A stretch of 64,000 bases of DNA, from contig CAJXZB010000008.1 of the NCBI GenBank assembly GCA_913063405.1, forward strand, positions 1-64,000. The letters are read 5' to 3'. This document shows positions 54,315-62,165 of the stretch, one piece after another. The notes under the pieces were generated by a model that searched no databases, was not told the origin of the DNA, and was given only the letters and a program-made list of their open reading frames with translations. The stretch is from an uncultured Ulvibacter sp. (GTDB lineage Bacteria; Bacteroidota; Bacteroidia; Flavobacteriales; Flavobacteriaceae). Position 1 is the first letter of the stretch. Every line of letters starts with the position of its first letter. Both the position numbers and the translations under genes were made by a program.

Positions 54315-55547
54315 TTACTTTTTAAGGTTTCTAAAACGCTCAAGAAGGGTAGGATGTGAGTAATGGACAAAAACATAAGCTGGATGAGGGGTTAGATTGC
54401 TTAGACTGTTTTTTGATAATTTCTTTAAGGCCGAAACGAGAGGACGTCCCGCAAAAGTAGTTTTAGCATAATCATCCGCCTGATATTCGAATTTTCTTGA
54501 AAGGTAATTCATTACAAGTCCAGTGATTTCTGAAATAGGGCTAAACAATACACCAAAGGCTATTAACCCGATGTGGAAAGAGGGGATTGGTACGTTTAAT
54601 GCTTCGGAAAGCAAAGCGTTTCCAATAAAAAGTGAGAGTACCCATAATGTAAACCCCGTAGTAAGAATGGAAGCAATAAGGTTGAAAATTATATGATTCT
54701 TCTTATAATGTCCCACTTCGTGAGCTAGAACAGCAACAATTTCATCTTCTTCCAAATCATTAACAAGGGTATCATAAAGAGTAACTCTTTTTTCACTTCC
54801 GAAGCCAGAGAAATAGGCATTGGCCTTTGTGCTTCGTTTTGAACCATCAATCACAAAAATCTTATCTAATGTAAATCCAACTTTCGTTGCATAGGTTTCA
54901 ATTCGAGATCTTAGTGTGCCATCTTGTAAAGGTGTTTGTTTGTTGAAAAGAGGAACAATTAATCTGGCATAAAATAAATTCATAAAAACCGTGAAGATAG
55001 TAACGAGCATCCAAGTGTACCACCAAAAATTGGACCCCGTGGTTTCGTAAAACCAAAGTATCGCGCTTAGTAATAGTCCGCCAACGAAAATCATCATTAA
55101 CCAACCTTTTAATTTGTCCAAAATAAAGGTTTTCGTGGTCGTTTTATTGAAGCCATATTTTTCTTCAATCACAAAGGTTTTATAATAACTAAATGGAGTA
55201 CTTAGAATATCGCTTGCGAACATAATAATTCCAAAGAATAAAAGAGTTATGATAATCTTGTTTTTGGAAAAGGAACGCGCTAAGGTATCGAGATAAGCAA
55301 AACCATCGAAAAAGAAAAAGACGAGTGTACCAATAATCGAAACAAATGAAACTAACAATCCAAACTTGTAATTCTCCTTTTTGTATTGCTGCGATTTTTT
55401 ATATTCTTTTGTTTCATAAACATCATTTAGGTCGTCTGGAATGGGATCGTTAAAACGTTTTGCGTTTAGATGATCCAGTAGTTTGTCGATAACGAAATTA
55501 CCAATCAAAATTCCGATAATAATATAAAAAAGTGTTTGTGAATCCAT
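54315..55547 (-). CDS. M48-family metallopeptidase (Ste24-type)
   Basis: A 410-residue inner-membrane zinc protease with several helices. The metal site VAVLAHEVGHYKKNHIIFNLIAS is present, together with EYQADDYAKTTF (third ligand) and a long N-terminal membrane region typical of CAAX-protease-like Ste24 enzymes. ATG 55547 is used since the upstream extension to 55607 is hydrophilic and outside the fold. It lies 28 bases after the TrmH-type gene on the same strand. Confidence 0.9.
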   Translation of the reverse strand: MDSQTLFYIIIGILIGNFVIDKLLDHLNAKRFNDPIPDDLNDVYETKEYKKSQQYKKENYKFGLLVSFVSIIGTLVFFFFDGFAYLDTLARSFSKNKIIITLLFFGIIMFASDILSTPFSYYKTFVIEEKYGFNKTTTKTFILDKLKGWLMMIFVGGLLLSAILWFYETTGSNFWWYTWMLVTIFTVFMNLFYARLIVPLFNKQTPLQDGTLRSRIETYATKVGFTLDKIFVIDGSKRSTKANAYFSGFGSEKRVTLYDTLVNDLEEDEIVAVLAHEVGHYKKNHIIFNLIASILTTGFTLWVLSLFIGNALLSEALNVPIPSFHIGLIAFGVLFSPISEITGLVMNYLSRKFEYQADDYAKTTFAGRPLVSALKKLSKNSLSNLTPHPAYVFVHYSHPTLLERFRNLKK

Positions 55548-55575
55548 AGTTGTGTGTTTCCAAATAGACAACAGA

Positions 55576-56382
55576 TTAGTTAAACCCTCGCTGTCTTTTG
55601 GCTTCAAAGATAAGAATTCCCGCTGCTACTGAAACATTCATAGAATCAATTTCTCCTTGCATTGGAATGCATATATTCTGTGTGCTTTTATCTCTCCATT
55701 CTTGTGATAGGCCCGTTGCTTCAGTTCCTACAACTAGGGCAGAAGCAAGGGTGAAATTACAACTATGGTACGCAACAGAATCTTGCAGTATAGCGCTGTA
55801 AATGGAAATATCGTGTTTTTTTAAATAGCTTATAATTTCAAATGAACTTCCCGTTGCAATTTGATTTGTAAATACACCTCCAACACTACTTCGAATAATA
55901 TTAGGGTTATACAAATCTGTTTTAGGGTTGGCAATAATAACGGCATCTAGATTTGCTGCATCTGCAGTGCGGAATAATGCACCGATATTTCCAGGTTTTT
56001 CCGGCGCTTCAGCAACAAGAAGTAGAGGATTTTTTGATTTGAATTGTAATCCTTCTAAGGAAACGTCCTTAGTCTGGGCTATGGCGAAAATTCCTTCGGT
56101 TGAAGAGCGATAGGCAATTTTTTCGTATACTTCAGAGGTGATCTCAATGAATTCGGTCTCAGAACTTGCCTGTTTTTTTATTGAGTACAACTCTTCTTCG
56201 GAAATAATCTCGGAACAAAATAGTACTGTCGTTAGACGATATCCTCCCTTAAGCGCCAATTCGGTCTCTCGTTGTCCTTCAATTACAAAAAGATCCAATT
56301 TTTTTCGTTCTCTTGCTTTTTCAGAAAGAAGAATACATTGCTTTATCAGCGGATTTTGAAGACTGGAGATTTGCTTATACAT
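55576..56382 (-). CDS. TrmH/SpoU-family RNA 2'-O-methyltransferase
   Basis: A 268-residue SPOUT methyltransferase. The C-terminal trefoil knot motifs are PGNIGALFRTADAANLDAVII, NIIRSSVGGVFTNQIA, VVGTEATGLSQEWRDK and IPMQGEIDSMNVSVAAGI. The N-terminal ~100 residues are a substrate-recognition domain (KQCILLSEKARERKKLDLFVIEGQRE). The target rRNA or tRNA base is not known. A -7 box 4 bases before the ATG implies an almost leaderless mRNA. Confidence 0.93.
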   Translation of the reverse strand: MYKQISSLQNPLIKQCILLSEKARERKKLDLFVIEGQRETELALKGGYRLTTVLFCSEIISEEELYSIKKQASSETEFIEITSEVYEKIAYRSSTEGIFAIAQTKDVSLEGLQFKSKNPLLLVAEAPEKPGNIGALFRTADAANLDAVIIANPKTDLYNPNIIRSSVGGVFTNQIATGSSFEIISYLKKHDISIYSAILQDSVAYHSCNFTLASALVVGTEATGLSQEWRDKSTQNICIPMQGEIDSMNVSVAAGILIFEAKRQRGFN

Positions 56383-56386
56383 GGTG

Positions 56387-56394
56387 CAAAGATA
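56387..56394 (-). promoter_or_regulatory. TAnnTTTG -7 box of the TrmH-type gene
   Basis: Minus strand TATCTTTG ends 4 bases before the start at 56382. Confidence 0.45.
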
Positions 56395-56482
56395 TTTTAT
56401 AGTTGCGAGTTAAACTATAGGCGTTGTTAGTTTTTACACAATTACACCCACTAGTATTTGTATCTTGTATAAAACTATCCGA

Positions 56483-57556
56483 ATGAAAAAATTACTTTCA
56501 GTCCTACTTCTTTTCTTTTTAGTTTTAGGAGCAAACGCACAAGTAGCTAATCAACCTTCAGACTTAGAGATTTGCGATGATGACTATGATGGTATCGCAG
56601 CATTCGATTTAACAATTACCGAACCCGAAATACTTGGAGCTCAAAATCCATCTGATTTTAATATCACATTTTATACAAATCAAACGGATGCTGCTGATGG
56701 TACAAATCCAATTATTACTCCTTCAGCATTTTATAATAGTGCAAATCCACAGGCAATTTATGTACGGCTAGAGGCTAATAGCAATGGGAATTTTGATACA
56801 ACAGTCTTTGCTATAATTGTGATCCCATTGCCTGTTCCAGCGACACCAACTTCCTTAGAGTTCTGTGATGATGACGGCGATGGTTTTGGGGAATTTACTT
56901 TAACAGATAAGGATGCCGAAATTAGTAATGGAGCGCCTAACGTTAGCATTACATATTATGAAGCATTGGCAGATACGGAAAGCGGGGTGTTTCCAATTCC
57001 GAGTCCTTATGTCAACATAGTGCCTTTTTCTCAAATTGTATTCACTAGAGTAGAAAGTGACATAAATGGATGTTATGTAATTGTAGAACTAGAATTAATA
57101 GTTTTGGATGGCTGCCCAATAATCGATACAGATCCTATAGATTTATTCATAAACGAAGGAGACGGTGATGGTTCTGCAATTTTCGATCTTACCTTAAATG
57201 AAGCATAGATGTTAGGTTCACAGGATCCAAGTATATATTTGTTTAGCTATCATGAAACCTTGGAAAATTCAATGGATGGTGTTAATGCTATTGTCAATCC
57301 AATGGCCTATCAAAATATTGCAAATCCACAAACCATATATGTTCGTTTAACAAATGATATCAACGGAAGCTATGTTTTGACTTCGGAAAGTACCGTAACT
57401 ATCTTTAACCTTATAGGGAAGAAGGTCTTTTTTGAAACAATCATACCACAAAATGAAAGAATAACTTTAGATGCAAATACACTGTTTGCTGGAGTTTACT
57501 TCATTAAAGTATCTTCTGAGGAGAGTGTCACGGTAAAAAGATTTATCAAAAAATAA
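56483..57556 (+). pseudogene. Broken T9SS cargo gene with repeat domains
   Basis: ATG 56483 opens a signal peptide (MKKLLSVLLLFFLVLGANA, before QVAN). Repeats of about 115 residues follow, each with FDLT and DGTNPIIxP-type elements and NPQ-IYVRL, as in T9SS adhesin-like proteins. A TAG at 57206 interrupts the second repeat (DLTLNEA-stop-MLGSQDPS) and the same frame continues with matching repeat sequence. The C-terminal sorting domain (VYFIKVSSEESVTVKRFIKK) is joined directly to the truncated repeat, so an internal deletion is likely as well. Confidence 0.8.
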
Positions 57557-57565
57557 AGTATAAAA

Positions 57566-57592
57566 AAGAGGCTACCTTTTGAGTAGCCTCTT
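57566..57592. terminator. Terminator between the broken cargo gene and the cold-shock gene
   Basis: 10-bp stem AAGAGGCTAC/GTAGCCTCTT with a 7-base loop. On the minus strand it is followed by a long T-run, so it terminates the cold-shock gene; on the plus strand the T-run is weak. Confidence 0.8.
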
Positions 57593-57614
57593 ACATTTCA
57601 AAACTAAGCGTATA

Positions 57615-57806
57615 TTATAAAACTTTTACGTTTACTGCGTTTAATCCTTTTTTACCTTCTGTTAGATCGAATTCAACTTCATCACCTTCACGAATTTCAT
57701 CTACCAATCCAGAGATGTGTACAAAATGTTCTTTGTTTGAACCTTCTTCAGTGATAAAACCAAATCCTTTGGCGTCATTGAAAAATTTTACTGTTCCTTT
57801 ATTCAT
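57615..57806 (-). CDS. Cold-shock protein (Csp)
   Basis: A 63-residue single CSD protein that binds single-stranded nucleic acid and acts as RNA chaperone: MNKGTVKFFNDAKGFGFITEEGSNKEHFVHISGL with the RNP1 KGFGFI and RNP2 FVHIS motifs. The minus-strand leader contains CATCTTTG, an imperfect -7 box, plus a TGGTGTCACCA palindrome (57862-57872) upstream. Confidence 0.95.
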   Translation of the reverse strand: MNKGTVKFFNDAKGFGFITEEGSNKEHFVHISGLVDEIREGDEVEFDLTEGKKGLNAVNVKVL

Positions 57807-57876
57807 TATTAAAAATTTAAATTAATTACTTGTCTTAATTCAAAGATGATGCCACTAATTCTGGTGTCACCAATAA

Positions 57877-58131
57877 TTATTTTTTGCTCTTTGAAGACCT
57901 AAGGTATAGCCGCTCCACCTTTTCACGAGCCCAGGGTGTTTTTCTTAAAAATTTCAAGCTAGATTTAACAGAAGGATTACTTGTGAAACAACGAATATTT
58001 ATTTTTTCTCCAAGGCTTTCAAAGCCATATTTGTCAACCAAGTACTCAAGAATATCGGCTAGTTTAACACCGTGTAATGGATTGTTAACTTGCGTTTGAT
58101 TTTTGATTTTTTCTCTTTTCTTATCGTTCAT
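57877..58131 (-). CDS. VF530 family protein (DUF2132)
   Basis: An 84-residue basic protein of the VF530 family, a small four-helix fold for which double-stranded DNA binding has been proposed. Motifs: [57 protein letters not shown]. The function is unclear. It is 8 bases after the flavin monooxygenase gene, so probably co-transcribed. Confidence 0.88.
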   Translation of the reverse strand: MNDKKREKIKNQTQVNNPLHGVKLADILEYLVDKYGFESLGEKINIRCFTSNPSVKSSLKFLRKTPWAREKVERLYLRSSKSKK

Positions 58132-58139
58132 ACAGGATT

Positions 58140-59486
58140 CTAAAACATTTTCATATCATTCATTATCGTTTGTTCAACACCATTTATGGTTTTGTTCTGG
58201 AATTGGTGTAGTTGTGTATCTAATTTTCTTCCTTTCTTTTCGATCTTGTCAAGACGTTTATTTGTTTTATTAATCCATTTCAACACTTGTCCTCCTCCCA
58301 TAAGATGAGAAGTTGGTAACGGTTCGCCCATTTCACGCAGCACTATTCCCAATGGAATGTTTATTTTATCTTGAATTTTTATCAAGTTTGCTAATAAGTC
58401 GGCGTAAGGTGCAATCAATGACCCAACACCTCCTCTAGGTTGCATCCAACCAACTAGGTAAATTCCTTTATAGTCATCGTACATGCTAAATCCATATACT
58501 TTTACGTGACTATTTTCAACTCTATCCATTTTCTTTGGGAGAAACGGAAAACTAGTATGAAATCCTGTTGCATATACTGTGGTGTCAATCTCTTCGGAGC
58601 TACCATCCTCAAATATTACCCTAGAGTTCGCGAGTTTTTTTACGGCGCCTTTAATTTTTATTCGACCATGTTTTACATGCATCAATGTTTCGGTATTCAC
58701 CGTTGGATGTCTCTCAAAAATTCCCGAGGTAGGTTTGGGTAATCCATATTCCTTATGACTGCCAATTGTAACCTTAAGCATCATTTTTACTAATTCCTCT
58801 TGTAACCAATCGGGTAATTTTGGTAGTTGTAGGGCAGCGAGTGGTTTTCCCATAAATGTTTTCGGAAAAATCCAAATACCTCGTCTTACACTTAAATAGC
58901 TGTTTGTGCTTACTCGGGTGCATTCTGAGGCAATATCGAACGCAGAATTTCCTGCGCCAATTACTAGTACCCTTTTATCTTTTATTTGGTTTGATGTTTT
59001 GTACTCTTTAGAGTGAAAAGAGTCACCGATAAAATTACCTTCATAGTTTGGGTAGCGTTTATTCCAATGGTGTCCGTTACAAACGAGTACCCCCTTATAA
59101 ATAGTGTTTGAACCATCATCAAAACTCACCTTCCATAAATTATTTTCAATGGGATTTACATAAACGACTTTGGTTTTAAATTGGATATTCTCCTTTAAAT
59201 TGTAATTGTTGGTATAGGCTCTGTAATAAGAAAGCATTTGGACACTACTTGGGAAGTCTGGATAGTCTTCTGGCATTGGAAAGTCGGGATATTCCATAAC
59301 GTGTCTAGCAGAAAGGATATGTGCAGATTTATACGTTCCATGGTACCAGTTACCTCCAATGTCGTCATCTGCTTCCACATGGTGATAGGGGATATTTGCT
59401 GCTTTTAATGATTTTGCAGTCGCCAATCCAACGGGACCTGCTCCAACAACTAAGTAATGAGTACCCAGCGATGTATTTTTTGTCAT
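58140..59486 (-). CDS. Flavin-containing monooxygenase-like oxidoreductase
   Basis: A 448-residue FAD/NAD(P)-dependent protein. FAD motif [21 protein letters not shown] at residues 12-32, [29 protein letters not shown] (FMO-type signature region), and the second dinucleotide fold [19 protein letters not shown]. The C-terminus has [14 protein letters not shown]. Possible roles are N- or S-oxygenation or Baeyer-Villiger chemistry; the substrate is unknown. Confidence 0.87.
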   Translation of the reverse strand: MTKNTSLGTHYLVVGAGPVGLATAKSLKAANIPYHHVEADDDIGGNWYHGTYKSAHILSARHVMEYPDFPMPEDYPDFPSSVQMLSYYRAYTNNYNLKENIQFKTKVVYVNPIENNLWKVSFDDGSNTIYKGVLVCNGHHWNKRYPNYEGNFIGDSFHSKEYKTSNQIKDKRVLVIGAGNSAFDIASECTRVSTNSYLSVRRGIWIFPKTFMGKPLAALQLPKLPDWLQEELVKMMLKVTIGSHKEYGLPKPTSGIFERHPTVNTETLMHVKHGRIKIKGAVKKLANSRVIFEDGSSEEIDTTVYATGFHTSFPFLPKKMDRVENSHVKVYGFSMYDDYKGIYLVGWMQPRGGVGSLIAPYADLLANLIKIQDKINIPLGIVLREMGEPLPTSHLMGGGQVLKWINKTNKRLDKIEKKGRKLDTQLHQFQNKTINGVEQTIMNDMKMF

Positions 59487-59640
59487 TTGGTTTTTCAGAA
59501 AAAAATTATAAAAGGTGAATATACGTTTTTTGAAAAAAATAATTTATTGAAATTTAATTCAATAAAGAAGGATTAATGGGTACTCCTAAAATATTCGTTA
59601 AATTTTTGACTCTTTTAATCATAGAAATTAAAATTTATCA

Positions 59641-59648
59641 TAGTTTTG
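59641..59648 (+). promoter_or_regulatory. TAnnTTTG -7 box of a short transcription unit
   Basis: TAGTTTTG in an otherwise gene-free 460-base stretch (59487-59946). A TTTG lies 32 bases upstream, too far for the usual spacing. It would start an RNA of ~125 nt ending at the hairpin 59744-59779. Confidence 0.4.
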
Positions 59649-59779
59649 CCATAGTTATGAAACAAAACCGTCTACATAATACTATTTGTAAAATGAATTG
59701 GAAGTTTTCCAAGGCATAGGACGTAGAATATATAAATATTATGAAAGCGTTCTTCCTTTAAAAGTTGAACGCTTTTTTT
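59649..59779 (+). ncRNA. Candidate small RNA or leader (unit A)
   Basis: Between the -7 box at 59641 and a terminator-like hairpin there is no gene longer than a 20-codon ORF (ATG 59657, MKQNRLHNTICKMNWKFSKA). The segment may be a small RNA or encode a tiny peptide. No family is recognised. Confidence 0.35.
59744..59779 (+). terminator. Terminator-like hairpin A
   Basis: Stem AAAGCGTTC (59744-59752) with GAACGCTTT (59767-59775), 14-base loop, then a T-run. Confidence 0.7.
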
Positions 59780-59900
59780 ATTAGTTAAATTTAAAGATGA
59801 AGCAATTATTATCCATTTGTAGTATTTCTAAACGCATGTTTAATCATGCGCAGTTAAATATGCGACAAAGGGAATAGATCTTATTTGAATAATATGTACT

Positions 59901-59938
59901 AATCCCTTTGATTTAAGTTAATCAAGGGGATTTTTTTT
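59901..59938 (+). terminator. Terminator/attenuator B just before the yitT start
   Basis: 13-bp stem (59901-59913 with 59920-59932, one G:U), 6-base loop, then eight T. It ends 8 bases before ATG 59947 with a GAGGA ribosome site between. No promoter fits between it and the start, so yitT transcription must pass through it. A 26-codon ORF (ATG 59797) precedes it and might be a leader peptide. Confidence 0.75.
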
Positions 59939-59946
59939 GAGGAATT

Positions 59947-60798
59947 ATGAGAAATATACTTACAATCAATTTTAAGAAAGAGAGGTTCATAGCAGAAGCT
60001 CTAAGCTACACTTGGGTTTTCTTAGGGTCATTGATTTTGGCCGTAGCCTATGTGCTTTTTATTATACCGCATCAATTAGTGCCAGGTGGAATTTTGGGGC
60101 TAAGTATTGTGGTAAATAATTTGACACCATTAAGCGTTGGATTGGTTGCGTTGAGCATTAATATCCCATTATTGTTATGGGGAACGAAAGTCTTAGGTAG
60201 AAAGGTAGGTATTAAGACGGCTTTTTCTATGATATTGGTTTCATTGTTTATTGATCTATTTAGTTTTCTTACTGAAGGAAAAGCCTATGTTGACGATGTT
60301 CTAGTCTCTACACTTTTCGGTGGAGTGATAATTGGTGCTGCTGTGGCAATGGTTATGAACGCGGGTGCAACTACTGGAGGAAATGATATTTTGGTTAGAA
60401 TTTTAGCCACAAAGATAAAATTGCCTTATAGTCAATTGATATTGATAATCGATGGGGCGATAATATTATTGGGAATTTTTGTTTTTGAAGATTTTACAAT
60501 GGCTGCCTACAGTGTAATTGCAATTGTTGCAATAAGTAAAACGATAGATTACTACATCAAAAAATCCGTAAAGAACCGAACCGTTTTAGTTTTTTCCTCA
60601 AAGAACCTTTTAATTCAGGAGGAGCTTTTGAAAGGTGAAAACAGTGCTGATAGTATCTTAAAACTAATACATCACGATTCAAATGATAAACTAATTCTTG
60701 TGACTAAGAACAATAAGAAATTAGCATCCTTGGAAAACATAATTTACAGTATAGATGAAAATGCTAGTGTTACTGTAATGGAGTCAAATAGTTTATAG
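59947..60798 (+). CDS. YitT-family membrane protein
   Basis: A 283-residue membrane protein of the YitT/DUF161 family with a C-terminal DUF2179 domain. Five or six helices (LSYTWVFLGSLILAVAYVLFIIP, LVPGGILGLSIVVNNLT, VMNAGATTGGNDILVRILATK) then a cytoplasmic tail with the DUF2179 strand pattern (LVLVTKNNKKLASLENIIYSIDENASVTVMES). Function unknown, possibly small-solute transport. An in-frame TGA directly upstream fixes the start at 59947. Confidence 0.88.
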   Translation: MRNILTINFKKERFIAEALSYTWVFLGSLILAVAYVLFIIPHQLVPGGILGLSIVVNNLTPLSVGLVALSINIPLLLWGTKVLGRKVGIKTAFSMILVSLFIDLFSFLTEGKAYVDDVLVSTLFGGVIIGAAVAMVMNAGATTGGNDILVRILATKIKLPYSQLILIIDGAIILLGIFVFEDFTMAAYSVIAIVAISKTIDYYIKKSVKNRTVLVFSSKNLLIQEELLKGENSADSILKLIHHDSNDKLILVTKNNKKLASLENIIYSIDENASVTVMESNSL

Positions 60799-60865
60799 TT
60801 ACTTCGAAAAAAATAAAAGCACCTGCTATTGACAGACGTTTTTTTTATTAGATACATTTACTTTT

Positions 60866-62158
60866 TTATTTTTGGTTATATTTCTCTGAATATCTCTTCC
60901 ACAATTCTGTTTGATGGGTTTCTAATGAAATTTCTCTGCCATCTATAAATGCATGTGTCAATTGATTTGTACGCATATCCAAGGCATCCCCTTCAGAAAT
61001 AAATAGGGTTGCACTTTTTCCTATTTCTAATGTTCCATAAGCATCATCAATACCTAAAATTTTCGCGGTATTACCCGTAATAAGCTGAAGAGCAGTTTCC
61101 TTGTCCATCCCTTGTCCAACCAGTTGTCCAGCATAGAAAGGTAAATTTCTTGTTTGGAAATTGGATGTTCCGCTGTTTTCAAGAGCGACTAATAATCCAC
61201 CATCAACTAATAACTTTGGAAGTTTATATGGTAAGTCATAATCATCATCGTCTTTAGATGGTAGACTATGGGTATGTTGCACTAAAACAGGAATGTTATT
61301 TTCTTTCAGAAAAGGAATAATACGATATGCCTGATAACCACCAACTAAGACAATACTTTGAATACCATTCTCTTTAGCTGTACTCACGGCATCGATGATT
61401 TCTCTTTCGCCATCTGCGTAAATATATAGTTTTTTAGAACCATTGAAAACACCTCCCATTTCCCCGTATGCCTCGTTTTTAGAAACTCCGATTCCTTTTC
61501 CATAGGCCTTCGCATTTTTCATAAAAGCAATAACCTCTTCAATTTGTATTTGGTATTTTTTGTTGGGTAGATAGCCTCTTGGTTCGCCTTCCCACCAACG
61601 TCCACGGCGGAAACCTCTTGGCCAATGAAGATGAACCCCGTCATCTACTTTTATGGCTGCATCTTCCCAGTTCCACGCATCAAACTGAACTATGGAAGAA
61701 GTTCCTGAAATTCTACCTCCTTGAGGTGCAATCTGGCCTAATAATATTCCATTGGGGCGCATAGATTCCACTACTTTACTTTCAGCATTATAAGCAATTA
61801 AACTTCTTACATTCGGTATAAAATCACCAAGTTCATCGTCGTCATTACTGGCTCTAACTGCATTCACTTCAATAAGTCCCAATGCCTTTGCAGGAGCAAT
61901 TAACCCTGGGTATACATGTTTTCCGACAGCTTCTATTTCACGCCCCCTTGAGGACGTACTCTCATTTCCAATGGCGGTTATCTTACCATGTTCAAATACA
62001 ATTGTACTGTTTTCTATTATTTGTCCATTTCCAATATGAGCGGTCGCTCCTTTGATGGTTATTGCAGCAATTTGAGCTGGTGCCGGTGTCTGTTGTGCAA
62101 GAACTTGAAATCCTGCAATCACTAATACTACTATTAAAAGTTGTTTTATTGTTTTCAT
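60866..62158 (-). CDS. Amidohydrolase-family protein lacking the HxH site
   Basis: A 430-residue secreted or periplasmic protein with a signal peptide (MKTIKQLLIVVLVIAGFQVLA, before QQT). It has the amidohydrolase fold with strand motif AHIGNGQIIENSTIVFEHGKITAIG and C-terminal ALQLITGNTAKILGIDDAYGTLEIGKSATLFI. The expected PGxIDxHxHxG is replaced by YPGLIAPAKALGLIEV, so the first two metal His are missing. It lies 7 bases after the paralogous amidohydrolase and is probably co-transcribed with it. Confidence 0.83.
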   Translation of the reverse strand: MKTIKQLLIVVLVIAGFQVLAQQTPAPAQIAAITIKGATAHIGNGQIIENSTIVFEHGKITAIGNESTSSRGREIEAVGKHVYPGLIAPAKALGLIEVNAVRASNDDDELGDFIPNVRSLIAYNAESKVVESMRPNGILLGQIAPQGGRISGTSSIVQFDAWNWEDAAIKVDDGVHLHWPRGFRRGRWWEGEPRGYLPNKKYQIQIEEVIAFMKNAKAYGKGIGVSKNEAYGEMGGVFNGSKKLYIYADGEREIIDAVSTAKENGIQSIVLVGGYQAYRIIPFLKENNIPVLVQHTHSLPSKDDDDYDLPYKLPKLLVDGGLLVALENSGTSNFQTRNLPFYAGQLVGQGMDKETALQLITGNTAKILGIDDAYGTLEIGKSATLFISEGDALDMRTNQLTHAFIDGREISLETHQTELWKRYSEKYNQK

Positions 62159-62165
62159 TGCTGGA

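Noticed and set aside
57862..57872. TGGTGTCACCA palindrome between VF530 and the cold-shock gene
   Set aside because: Only 11 bases and single copy; could be chance in a short gap, so not claimed as an operator.
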